From: Tricholoma matsutake
Taxonomy: Eukaryota > Basidiomycota > Agaricomycetes > Agaricales > Tricholomataceae
Reading direction: 5' to 3'
NCBI GenBank assembly: GCA_026075535.2
Contig: AP026547.1
Coordinates: 2,046,001-2,110,000 of the forward strand
DNA length: 64,000 bases
Positions within the stretch are counted from its first letter, which is position 1, and the number at the start of each line of letters is the position of its first letter. Below the pieces are notes generated by a model. The model was not told the DNA's origin, ran no database searches, and was given only the letters and a program-made list of their open reading frames with translations. Shown here piece by piece: positions 10,157-20,900 of this stretch. A program made the position numbers and the translations under genes.

Positions 10157-11928
10157 TCATCTCACATTTGCATGTTTTATGACTTTATTCAGAACTGGCA
10201 ATATATTTGGGGGAAAGGTCTGTAAAAGCTGAAAGGTTATTGGACTAGAGTCATATCTTGATTCTTGGAGATAAAGCACTTTACTCACTTCAAACATCAA
10301 TGATATGAACCTCAAGCACTTCAGAATATCCTCCATGGCATTTGCAGCAATTGCAGTGTTGACCCAGAAATCAACTGATGATGATGCAAACTCCAGCAGG
10401 CATGTCATCAAAGAAATCTCAGGCAATAAATGAATGAAATGATTCCCTCCACCCTGGACTAAGCCTTGACACAAATGGTGACACCAATTCAAGGATGCAT
10501 ACTTTTGGTCTTCAGAATAACAAATGCCTTCCATGGGTGGTTGTCTGATGGTAGCTAGGCAATCAGCTGCAATGTAGAGGTGGTGAGTTGGAGGATCAAT
10601 GTATAAGGCCAATGAACGTGACTCTGTTGTCAGAAAGTCTCGCAGTGAGGTATGAACCAGCTTGATAGGTTGTCTATTATCTTCAGGAATCATGAGGATG
10701 GCTTGTATGCCAAGCAACAACTCCAGAATGTCAAAGACTGGAAGGTGAAGAAGAGACCCAAGTTCAGTAATTGACAATGCTTTGGTCAAAAGCATGATGG
10801 TGCCAATGAGTTGTTGAAAATGAGGACTGGGTCAAATTGCTGTGAAAATCTGGTGGTAAAGGGGGTCAAGACCAACATGTGTCTCTAAAGCTGCCTGCAG
10901 TGTCAGGTGGGGATCTCTTCCGCGACCAACAAAATCCACCATCGTAGATGCAAAAATAAATGAGCGAGAGGATTTCTCAACCAGTTCTTTCAGGACCCAA
11001 TTTGAAGGCCATGGCTGTGGGACATCTGTCATAACCCGATGCTGTTCTTTATATATAGTAGAAAAGCGAGATTGCAAGAATGCTTGAATATCAGCATCAG
11101 CATGAAAGTTTTGCAGAGCCAAGAGATGTGTCGCAGAGTGATCAAGAGTAACATCGAATGCTATCCGAATGTGTTCCTCAATTCAACTTGTAATAAAGAA
11201 CTGGAAAGGGAGTCGATGGTCATTAATGGCACAAGAAAGGACTTCAAGGAAATCTGCAATCAAATTCTTATCATCACACTCATCAAGAGCATCAATGACA
11301 ATGACAATGGGACGGATGGGTTCCACCAAAGCCATAACAGAATTAATCACGAGCTGTCTGAACTGATGGCCAAGTGATTGTTGGACAATAAGTGGGTCCC
11401 TCTCTAAAACGCTCTGAATATATGGCTTTGTGGTCGGGAAGGATAAGCTGAGCTGATATGCGAGTGTAGGGAGGAAGTGAGTAATCTTGCTGCGGTCTCC
11501 TGCCCCTCGAAGAAAGAAGAAGCTGGCACCAAGTTTGTTGCTGGCCGCACATCGATCAGCGATGGTCTGCGCTATCGCAGATTTCCCGTAACCAGCTGGA
11601 CCATTAAGCCAACATATCGGACGATCGCTTCCTTCATCGATCCATTTCTCGATGGTTGCGACAATCGCCTCGCGAGTACCTTTCATGCATCCAGCAATGC
11701 GATCGTTACGGTTATGCCCAGCGTTCGGAACAGGATTGAGTGCCTTCGTGAGATCTAGAACGATGGAATCGTGAATTGTTTAAGCTGATCGATGAAACAG
11801 GACTGTTTCTCAGACGCACCAAAGCTATTCGGATGAATATTCAGGTCTCTGCCAACATCATTGAAGGTGCCGCCATGGGTGTTCATGTGCGTGCCGCTTC
11901 GGAAGCTCATGTTGGGGTTGGAAGCCAT
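10157..11928 (-). pseudogene. NACHT-domain NTPase (STAND type), broken by two TGA stops
   Basis: The gene reads from ATG at 11928. Exon 11928-11820 encodes 36 residues including GGTFNDVGRDLN, a lead-in common in agaricomycete NACHT proteins. A 65-nt intron (11819-11755, GTGCGT...TTCTAG) follows, then DLTKALNPVPNAGHNRNDRI...CMKGTRE. The P-loop GPAGYGKS lies at about 11602-11579 and Walker B IVIVIDALDECDD at about 11308-11270. Expected TSR becomes TS-stop at 11183-11185. The frame continues (IEEHIRIAFDVT) to a second TGA at 10832-10834, then to a final stop at 10157 after PIKLVHTSLRDFL and a helical region. No WD40 or ankyrin repeats follow. NACHT STAND proteins act in fungal non-self recognition and cell-death signalling; that role here is by family only. 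Confidence 0.8.
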
Positions 11929-12044
11929 CGATGGAAGTATCTTGAGCGCGAATTGAAGTGCGAGAGCAGAACGATGGTAGTGTGAGAAAGACCTGGAACA
12001 GTGTTAGTAACGGTGAGCGCTAAGCTGTTAGTTCGACAACTTAC

Positions 12045-12300
12045 TCAAATCCTCTGGTTTCGGTGAGTTTCCACTGCCTTGGGCTTCGCCTTTCGCCCAG
12101 GCTTCTTGCGATGTTTCGCAGATGGTGCTGCTGTGATGGCAACTGGCCAGATCGCCGATGTCAGATGACACACCTGCCCATCGCTCGCTCAGTTGCTCGA
12201 TCTCGGCTGGCTGAGACAGATTCTTGCGCGTCTTCTTTGGTGGAGGAGTTTCAGAGATTGATGAGACCGCGGGTGCCCAGTCATCCTCTTGTCGCCTCAT
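12045..12300 (-). other. Possible upstream exon of the NACHT gene (frame does not join)
   Basis: An 85-codon open stretch on minus beginning MRRQEDDWAPAVSSISETP and rich in Pro, Lys and Ser ends at a consensus donor (GTAAGT at 12044). It is followed by a perfect branch site TACTAAC and an acceptor at 11993, a 52-nt intron. Joined this way, the reading runs into a stop before ATG 11928, one nucleotide out of frame. It may be a real N-terminal exon with a one-base lesion, an exon read in another frame, or 5' untranslated sequence. The intron signals are much better than chance; the coding status is uncertain. Confidence 0.4.
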
Positions 12301-12787
12301 GTGGCTCAGGCTGTAGGAACCTCATCCGCTGAGTCGTCTAAGTGATCAGCAACAACGCGCTTGACAACGGAGCCTCTTGCGCTTCTCGACACCTGCTGGA
12401 TGGTCAGCCATCGAGGTAGAAGGATAGAAACAGTAGCGAAATTCCACCACCGAAATCATCATTTCGAAATTTTACATGTTAATTATTTTGATGGTACAGT
12501 CTTATAGCGCACATCGAGGAGACTCTAAATATGCTATTTTCATAGCTATATGTGCACTACCGAGTGAGCTACAAGTCAATTACTATTCGAACCTGATGGA
12601 CTCGGAGGTTGTCGTGAATATACTGGTCGATTCGTTAGAGAAGGATGATGCGGTTGGATGGAGGAGAGGATCTCTTGATGACGGGAAGTGCCTTACCCAA
12701 GCTGAAGCTACGACCACCATACGACATGTATTTCCATCGTTCGTAATTGAACGAAGCGACTACGACGTCGTCTAATACCGTATCGCG
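12301..12787. other. Promoter-side spacer upstream of NACHT gene
   Basis: CpG-richer sequence. A 99-codon open frame on plus (12476-12775) has no recognisable domain, and I do not call it a gene. It likely contains the NACHT gene promoter, but no distinct element can be named. Confidence 0.3.
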
Positions 12788-13000
12788 TTACTTGACTGAC
12801 TGAAATGCAGCTGCAGAACGTCGGAGCAAGTGCCTACAGTTTTTGCAGAAACCTTTCGCCTCATCGTCCAGAATCTTTGCTTTAGCCTTGGTTTGGCTTC
12901 TCAACTCTAAGCATCGCTTGAATCCGAGTCGGAGATGAACCACTGTCATCGCGACGGAATCCCGCGCCTCTGTGGTTGCGAGTTCTTTCTCCAATTGCAC
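12788..13000 (-). CDS. Small unrecognised coding segment, probably a last exon
   Basis: The minus-strand frame contains LEKELATTEARDSVAMTV, then a basic stretch and FCKNCRHLLRRSAAAF before a stop. The composition looks protein-like: charged helices and a C-x2-C pair. There is no good start codon at 13000 and a stop lies about 30 bp upstream in frame, so an upstream exon joined by splicing is likely. AAG at about 13025 could serve as an acceptor. Overlapping frames upstream (12946-13152) are weaker. I do not recognise the family. It could also be a relic. Confidence 0.25.
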   Translation of the reverse strand: MQLEKELATTEARDSVAMTVVHLRLGFKRCLELRSQTKAKAKILDDEAKGFCKNCRHLLRRSAAAFQSVK

Positions 13001-13352
13001 CCGGGGTTGTCCGATTTGAAATACTTATGCCCATGGTTGGCGTGGCTTGATCTGGCTTGATTGTCCATGTCATATGTGTTCGACCTAGAGCAACCATCGA
13101 TAAATTTAAATTTGTCAGCAACGGTCCATATACTTAGGCGCAACATGATCAAACCTCTACCATCATGTCAAACCATACCTAACGACATCGAGCTCAGATA
13201 CTACTGGTCTCAGGGCATCGTCGAAGTTCGGGCTTCTCGACCGGAATAGTACACGAATGTCGAACTATAAGAACAATCAAGCCACACGTTCAGTTTAAAA
13301 TTTCTGCATCAGACTTTGCCTGCTAGCAGGGCATTCCCCGCCTGGTTGAATC

Positions 13353-14758
13353 ATGGTGTCTGCTGACCTCCTTTCCATTCTCTCCATTCTTCTCATTCCT
13401 TGCCATGCAGTTGGCCCTACTCTGAGAGTGCTCGAAGCAAGACAGAGTATCACCACACTCTCGGTTCCTCAGATCGCGGCGTTCAAGCCCTTTACAAATT
13501 TTGCAAGTGCGGGATACTGCTCTCCCAACACGACCATAACGTGGTCATGCGGGGGTATGTCGTGTGGATGTCCTTGGCTACGCGTTGAACGTCTGACTTC
13601 CGACTAGCCGACTGTAACGCCAATGCGGACTTCATTCCAGTTGCCTCAGGAGGTGATGGGTCATCAGTGCAGTTTTGTAAGTGTTTAGTGAGAAAACAGT
13701 CAAGAAACTTTCAACTCAAACACCTCAACAGGGTATGTAGGATTTTCACCTTCACAACAGACTGTTGTCGTGGCCCATCAAGGAACTAATCCCTCGAAGA
13801 TGTTCGTGATTTCGACTCCCCGTTCTGCTCATCTACTTAGCTGTACTTCGGACTTTCCAGTCAAGCTATCGCCACGGACATCACTGCGTTCCAAGCAAAT
13901 CTTGACTCGTCACTCTTCCCTGGGATCAGTTCTTCCGTTCAAGTTCACAATGGCTTTGCTGATGAACAAGCGAAGTGAGGAAACCCTATGAGCTACATAT
14001 AAGCCATTGAAAAATCCCCCGCGTTCCAGAACGGCTACACAAGTCCTAGCGGCGGTGCAGAACGCGTTGTCGGCGCATGGTGCTAGTCATGTTACGACGG
14101 TTGGACATTCATTAGGTAGGAAAGCCCCGTCACTATGGCATAGTTCCGACTCTTACTGACAATGTCTCAGGAGCTGCCCTGGCACTGCTCGATGGCGTGT
14201 TCCTCCCACTTCATTTGTCTGGCGTATCATTCACTACAATCGGTTATGGAATGCCCCGGGTATGTCACTACGCTTTACTTGGGCGAGGTCAAATTTGCTT
14301 ATCGTGGGTTGTACAGGTGGGAAACCAAGCTTTCGCAGACTATGTAGACTCTCATCTTTCGTTGACGCACATCAATAATAAGTAAGGTTCCCATTGTGGG
14401 TTCTTCTCTTATATTTAATCCGAGTCTTTGTCTGGCTTGCCGTGTAGAGAAGACCCCGTTCCAACGGTTCCTGGTACAAACCCTTTTGATTTATTGCTTA
14501 ACTATTGCTCACAATTCCCCTTAGGTATATCCTTCGATTATCATCATCCTTCAGGTGAAGTACACATTGACGACTCGGGCGCTTTCCTTTCCTGTCCAGG
14601 TTATGATTTTGTGATTCTCAAGCGTCCTGATATTAATCGAGTTCATAGGCCAAGACAACCCAAGCTCTAAGTGTTCGACAGGAGACGTTTCGAACATATT
14701 CGTAGGGTCTGTCTCTGATCATAGCGGTCCGTACGATGGTGTTACGATGGGTTGTTGA
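13353..14758 (+). CDS. Secreted class 3 (Rhizomucor-type) lipase, ten exons
   Basis: Ten exons splice cleanly into 301 codons: 13353-13554, 13608-13676, 13732-13801, 13861-13974, 14030-14115, 14171-14259, 14317-14381, 14448-14473, 14525-14599, 14649-14758. The nine introns are 49-66 nt with GT/AG ends. The protein starts with a hydrophobic signal peptide (LLSILSILLIPCHAV). It continues with ITTLSVPQIAAFKPF, then HQGTNPSK, the nucleophile elbow VGHSLGAA (Ser179), NKEDPVPTVPG (likely catalytic Asp234) and HHPSGEVHI (likely His248). It ends with GPYDGVTMGC. This family hydrolyses triacylglycerols or related esters outside the cell. Length and triad fit a working enzyme. Exon 8 is only 26 nt. Its CpG content is normal, unlike the transposons on both sides. 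Confidence 0.93.
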
Positions 14759-15231
14759 GTACTATTGGGTTGCATTGCCGCGTTTTGCGTCTGAAAGAAC
14801 GCACCATGCCTGTGCTCAGTTTGTGCGTGGATTTACGAACATTTGTACACGTCTAAGCATTGAATTACCCGAGGAATGAAAACCATCCCTAGCATTCCAG
14901 GTTGATAAGTGGCTTGAAAGCAGTGTCGGGATGGCGCTTCGAAGCAGCGATAAGTCAACAAGCTGTAGGACTAAGGAAACAATTCTCAAGGACTTGAAGA
15001 ATCCAGATATAATTTTGGTGACTCGGATATTTGTCCACATTTCGATGCGCGAACGATAGCTTCATGTCAACAACACCAACTAGTCGCGCAACAAAGATAA
15101 TTATGTAAAGCGCGTCTATCAACGAACTCGTTCAACCACCACCATCTCCTTCTCAAGAATCGCCAGTCGGTCCTCACTCCCGACCGCCACTTTGAAACCC
15201 CTTAAGAACACTACATCCAACTACAGTAACA
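14759..15231. promoter_or_regulatory. Lipase-H4 intergenic region with H4 promoter
   Basis: About 470 bp between the lipase stop and the histone H4 start, both genes on plus, so it holds the lipase 3' end and the H4 promoter. The last 100 bp upstream of the ATG are rich in CAACCACC / CAACTACA pyrimidine-type words usual for a strongly expressed fungal gene leader. No distinct TATA box was identified. Confidence 0.4.
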
Positions 15232-15729
<498 letters not shown>

Positions 15730-16486
15730 GAAGACTGCCAAGCGGGTGATGATGTTAGGTGTAAGTCTCTTTTTCGTGACCGTTCTTCAAAATAAGCTCT
15801 CACTTTGTTCCTCTAGTCGGTTTTATCCACAGCATTCATTCGTCCATGTGATCATATCTATCTCTTCTGATGGACTCTTGTACCATTCATAATGATGTTT
15901 CTACGACCGAAAATATGAGTTGTCGAAAAATCTTGAAAATTTGTCCTGTATAATGTGTGACTTTGACAACCCTAGCTAGGCCCTTGGGCTAAGAAATGTC
16001 AGCCAGGGCCATGTAAGTAGACCACAAAAAAACACGGGGAACATAAACAGGCAGAAGCTTGCTACCCAAGCACTGATTTGTCTTCCCCCCACCTCTCCAC
16101 ACCCCACTCCCCTATTTGCCAATTCTGCACACCCGCCTCCAATTTTCCCATCTCCACCTCTTCCATCTCCTCACCAGATTTCAGCGTCATCCAAACCTTC
16201 CATAAAAGCCCTCAACCACGGGGCTCCACTGGGCGCCGCCCTAAATATACCACGGCACGTACATAATACAAATGGGCGCAAGAGAAACACAAACTTTCAA
16301 CAAACTTTCAACAAACTTTCGGTCTATCTCTTAAGAGCTCGAACGCCAAGGATGCACGGTACGCTGTAGGACATTTACATATAGATCCTGGAACTGGCGC
16401 GCCACCTAGGCGCGAGACAATGAAGTTTTGGCCTTGGACACGAGTGATGGACCAGGTATACAATCGTGCTCGGCCACTTATTATAA
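15730..16486. other. Spacer downstream of H4
   Basis: No gene recognised. It contains a C-rich tract (about 16080-16190) and a short run of AAACTTTCAAC repeats (about 16292-16320). Confidence 0.4.
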
Positions 16487-17114
16487 TAGTAGCAGTCAGA
16501 GTAGACGATTCAACGGCGATTCAGGGTGGCGATTCAACGACGATTCAGGTCCGATTCATCCGAGTGAATCGCCCTTGAATCGCGTGTGAATCGATATATC
16601 ACTCTGACCGTCAACTTTCATACAAGCGATTCAACGGTCGATTCAGCTGCCTCCTGCACTTGTGTAGTACTTGAACCATTTCAATGTCATCTATATGATC
16701 TCTACTTTGTCTCCTGCCCATGGCTCCACGACGAAACGCTCGCGCAAAAAAGCTCGTATTGCAGAAGCATTTTCCGCTTCTTTCAAAGCTTTGGATGTTT
16801 TGGTTCGAGTGCGAGTAGGAGGCTTCTTTGCTCCTGCAGTGTCTTTAGGCTTGGGCATACAGTGGCAGATGGCCGTGGGATGTCTCATATTTAGTGATTA
16901 CCTATTACAAAGTAAAAAGATATTTGAAATAGTAGTAAGGTTGAATCGTCTGAGTGAATCGCGATTCAAAATGTCGAATCGCCTTCGGAGGCGATTCGAC
17001 GATTCAAAATTTCGGGCGATTCAAGTGTTGATTCAAGTTGTTGAATCGGACCTTGAATCACCGTTGAATCGCCACCCTGAATCGCCGTTGAATCGTCTAC
17101 TCTGACTGCTACTA
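16487..17114. mobile_element. MITE with long inverted repeats built of GATTCA words
   Basis: The left end (TAGTAGCAGTCAGAGTAGAC at 16487-16506) and the right end (complement at 17095-17114) match base for base. The match continues inward for about 70 bp with few mismatches (GATTCAACGGCGATTCAG, GGTGGCGATTCAACG). Both arms are packed with GATTCA/TGAATC words, as expected for a hAT-type subterminal array. The hexamer TAATAG occurs just outside both ends, but I could not fix a clean 8-bp duplication. The centre (about 16690-16890) is CpG-rich and includes a basic coding-like stretch on minus (KKPPTRTRTKTSKALKEAEN) that might be captured host sequence. About 628 bp; no transposase. Confidence 0.75.
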
Positions 17115-17216
17115 ATAGTGGCGGTCAAAGAAGATGATCCGGAAGTCGATTCAAGTGACAATTCATGTGAAGATTCAAATACAGTCGACTTCGGACTCTC
17201 TTCATAAATGCATAAC

Positions 17217-17241
17217 TAGTGTTGCCAACGGCGCGGCTTCG
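17217..17241 (+). repeat. Orphan hAT terminal repeat
   Basis: TAGTGTTGCCAACGGCGCGG at 17217-17236 is the same sequence as the right terminal repeat (in complement) of the hAT MITE at 59864-60419. No inverted partner was found within the following few kilobases. This is probably a truncated copy or a recombined end. Confidence 0.6.
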
Positions 17242-17955
17242 ACAGATAGGTAAGCTACAATGTACGGAATAATACAGTCTATCGAACGCATACAGTGTAC
17301 AGAATGATACGGGTTCGGTGGATGCCGTCGAATGCTCTCATAGTATGTATAACATGTACTAGTATCAAATGAATACACTTTTACAATTCTTGCTTGTGAT
17401 ACACTATGAAGAATGTTGATATACAGATCAGAGATACCGTTGGACATGGTACTCGGCAATGGCAACAGCAATGGCATAGATATATGGCATTGGCATCAGG
17501 CTAATGGTCTTGGTATAGATGTGCATAGGAAACTGTATGGCCTAGCTATAGGCAATGATACTGATTTTCTATGTAGTGCAGACCTACCAAACAGGATCAG
17601 CTTGCCAACCCGATTGGTGTTGGTCAATGGTGCTGATGCCACCTAAGGAAATTTCCTGATGCCGAAGGTTATATAGTGACATGTATGATAAATGCCTCAA
17701 TTAGCAATCATTCATTTGTTGTATGCAGACCTATGAAATGGGTCGGCACTGGCACTGGCAGAAATTAAAAATTTACCAACATCAGCAGCAGCAGACGCAT
17801 AATACAGACCTTCATGAAATCAGAGATTGGCATCAGAATTGAGCACAGCACCGGCACCAGGATTAGGGATTGGGCAGAAAATGTTTGGTGTTCCAGAAGC
17901 ACCAACAATTATTACTACATGTTCATGTATAGAATGTAAATGAAATAAATGAGCA
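17242..17955. other. Left flank of the KDZ element
   Basis: AT-rich sequence with GGCAATGGCAACAGC-type simple repeats near 17450-17500. They echo the 21-bp repeats at the far end of the KDZ element (25.8-26.4 kb). Probably the untranslated left end of that element. No terminal inverted repeat could be paired. Confidence 0.35.
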
Positions 17956-20900
17956 TCATCCATCATCCGTAGTGTCCATATCATCAGAGCCATGCAACCA
18001 AGTGTCATCAATATAATCAAAGTCTGCATGAGTATAGATGGGCAGCGTGATGCAAGAAGGAGTGGGGTGCTCTAACTGGGAGGTGCTGGGGGACTCATCA
18101 CTAAAACTGTGCTCCAAGTCAGAATCAGCACCGGCATCATTGGCATTGGCATTGGATTCACCCCAAGGTCCAGTAGAATCTGTCTCTGATGATGAGAGAA
18201 AAACATCTGCCACATCAGACGCAGTGGCAAAAGCTGATAGGGGATTTGAGGGTGGAGATGAAGAGGTAGAATCATCGAGGTAGAAGTCAGCAGCATCAAT
18301 GCCAGTTGGGGAACCCATAGGGGCAGATGATGAATCATAACCATATGCCATGGCTGCCTGAAGGGCGGTATGCTGATCAGCATCATTTGCTACATCATCT
18401 TCACCTTGCCAAACCATGAGTGCCTCAGCATCAGCAGCAGCAGGGACGGGATCAGTAGTGGGAACAGGGATGGAATCGGAATCGGCATCAGCAGCAGAGA
18501 GATCGGCATTGGCAATGGGGACTGAAGCAATGGGAGCAGGGACAGGAACAACAGGAGCAGTTTAGCATTGGACACATCGGATTCAGCGTCTGAAAAATAT
18601 AGGCCAGCATCATGACCAGTAACCGTGGGTGGTCAACTATAGGCAGAGACAACTGTTGGGAGACTTGGTGCATCTGACCACTCCTTCTTTTGCTGTGCGC
18701 CATCAGGTAGAGACCCTGCGTACCCAGAATGCTGTGCCTTTCCCTTGCCCTTGGTTGCCAGATTGATTGCTAAAACCTCATTCTCTGCAATATCAATGCC
18801 CCAGGTCCACTTGCAGGAGGTTGGGGGAAGGGCCTTCAGGTGCTCAAGTTCAGCCTGTGCATGTGCAGATACCAGTTCCAATTGTCTTATGGCCGACCAT
18901 CTCCCAGCATGTCCACGGTTGTTTTTTGATGCTGATGCTGCTGCCGGTGCCATTGTTAACTTACGTGGTTTGGACTGAAGCTCCTTGAGCAGGGCTAGCT
19001 CATGAAGCTGTTGGAACCCTGCTGATTGCCTGACATTTGCATTTATTGCAGCCTCTGCTGATGATTCACAGCCATCTATGAAGTCCCGCATCCTGCATGC
19101 TTCATTGAACAAATCCCCAATGAGAGCCTGCAGGTTGATGCAAGATTGGCAGTCGGCTCAGCCATCGGCAACATTGTCTGCTGGCTGGCTATTGGTGGGC
19201 AGCGAGCTGGTGATCACAGGGGCAGGGATATACTGCTGATAGCTATCGAGGCACTTATCCAGGGTGTCACTGGTGAAAATTTGCCCCAGTGCTGGTTCAC
19301 TATTGTGGCTCCACCAATCACATACATATGAATCCACCAGATGGCTAGGACTGTTGCTGGCAACACCATCATCCAATGAGGCCAAGAGAGATGGATGGAA
19401 TCCAAGGGGTAGGTGGTCCAAATTCACATCGGTGAGACTGTCGGCCAAGGACTGAAGAAGGATTGGCACATCCATCATAAGGCCAATGGAGGTGCTGATG
19501 CCAATCCAAGACATGACATACATCTGTCATACTTGTCAGTGATGTATACTTACTTCCTTTAGGAAAGATCTCAACATACAAGCTTGGCATAGAGAATTTT
19601 TTGCATCCAATGTTGTTTTACAAAGTTTGCCTGGTCTAACTCCAACAAAACTCGACAGAATTGGGACTCCGCATACCAAATGATCTCTTGTGTCTGCATT
19701 TGGAGTTGCCCTTTTGGGCCCAATTGCAAAGAAAAAGGGTTGAAGATTGAGAGACTTTTGTTTGACATGGTCATGGTTGGTGATCAAGATAATCGTGTTT
19801 ACATCATGTTTACATAATACATGTGGCCCTTTTCAGTCACAGAGGAGAGATATAATTGGCATTTGTTGATCTAAATGCATTGTCAGCCCTCAATGCTAAT
19901 TCATACCATGAAGCATGCTGGCAATTAGCATAGGCTAGCGGACCAGGAAGGGTATTCTCAGACTGTGAGGCTGACTGCCACCGTTGGCTGTGATAGATGA
20001 AATACCGCACAGTCCACTGCATTTCATATGTGACCAGTAGAAATTCCTCCCTCCATCGATTTCTCTGAGCCCATGAACGAAGCCAATGTACTCGCCTGAC
20101 TATGAAAATTGTTAGTACACTGAATACAGATGGCTACAAAATATATTTACATTCCCAGAATCGGCTGGCATCGGCAACAGCATCAGCATCAGCATTGGCC
20201 ATGAGACCAGTACGAATGTGGGAATTATGCCAAATCCAGGACAGACGAACAGAGGTGGAACCAGGTACATTCGGATTCAAAATAGCTATGCTGGCATTGA
20301 GGTCATCCTTGGATAACTGCTGAAACATACTCAATGTGTCATCATCACAATCCAGTGCCAGCATTCAGCTATGGCAATGGTTATACATTTGGGCATGCAA
20401 GCTAATTTTGTTAACCAACTCATGGACAACAGCTCATGACCAGGTGTGAACTCCCTTTTGCGGCACCACTTGAATGATGTGTGAATATTGAAATGATTTG
20501 TCAGCAATGAGCTCCCACAGCTGGTGCAGCAGTCAGTTTGCCTGGATCTTGCGGAGGTTAATCTCTACATCTGCAAGATTGCCATTAGAGGGGAGGTATA
20601 CTTGTCGCTCCTCAACTGGAATAGCATGTGTGTGGGCTGGGAGATCTGACAGGCCCGATGCCACAGCATTGTCATCATCCAGGTCACTGGGGGTATCAAA
20701 TTCACCTTCATTATCATGGGTGATCTATGAGGGAGCAATGTCATGATCGGCAATGTTAGCAGCATTCTGTAACTGCATTAAGGTTACCATGTGAGATGTG
20801 AGAGCTTCTCTCTCCCATTCAACAGCTTGTGTGTCAGAAATGTGAGGTGATTTACCAAGTCGACAGACTTTGTCTCATAATTCAATCCTGGTGATGATCA

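Noticed and set aside
12476..12775. A 99-codon gene on plus
   Set aside because: No domain and no splice or homology support.
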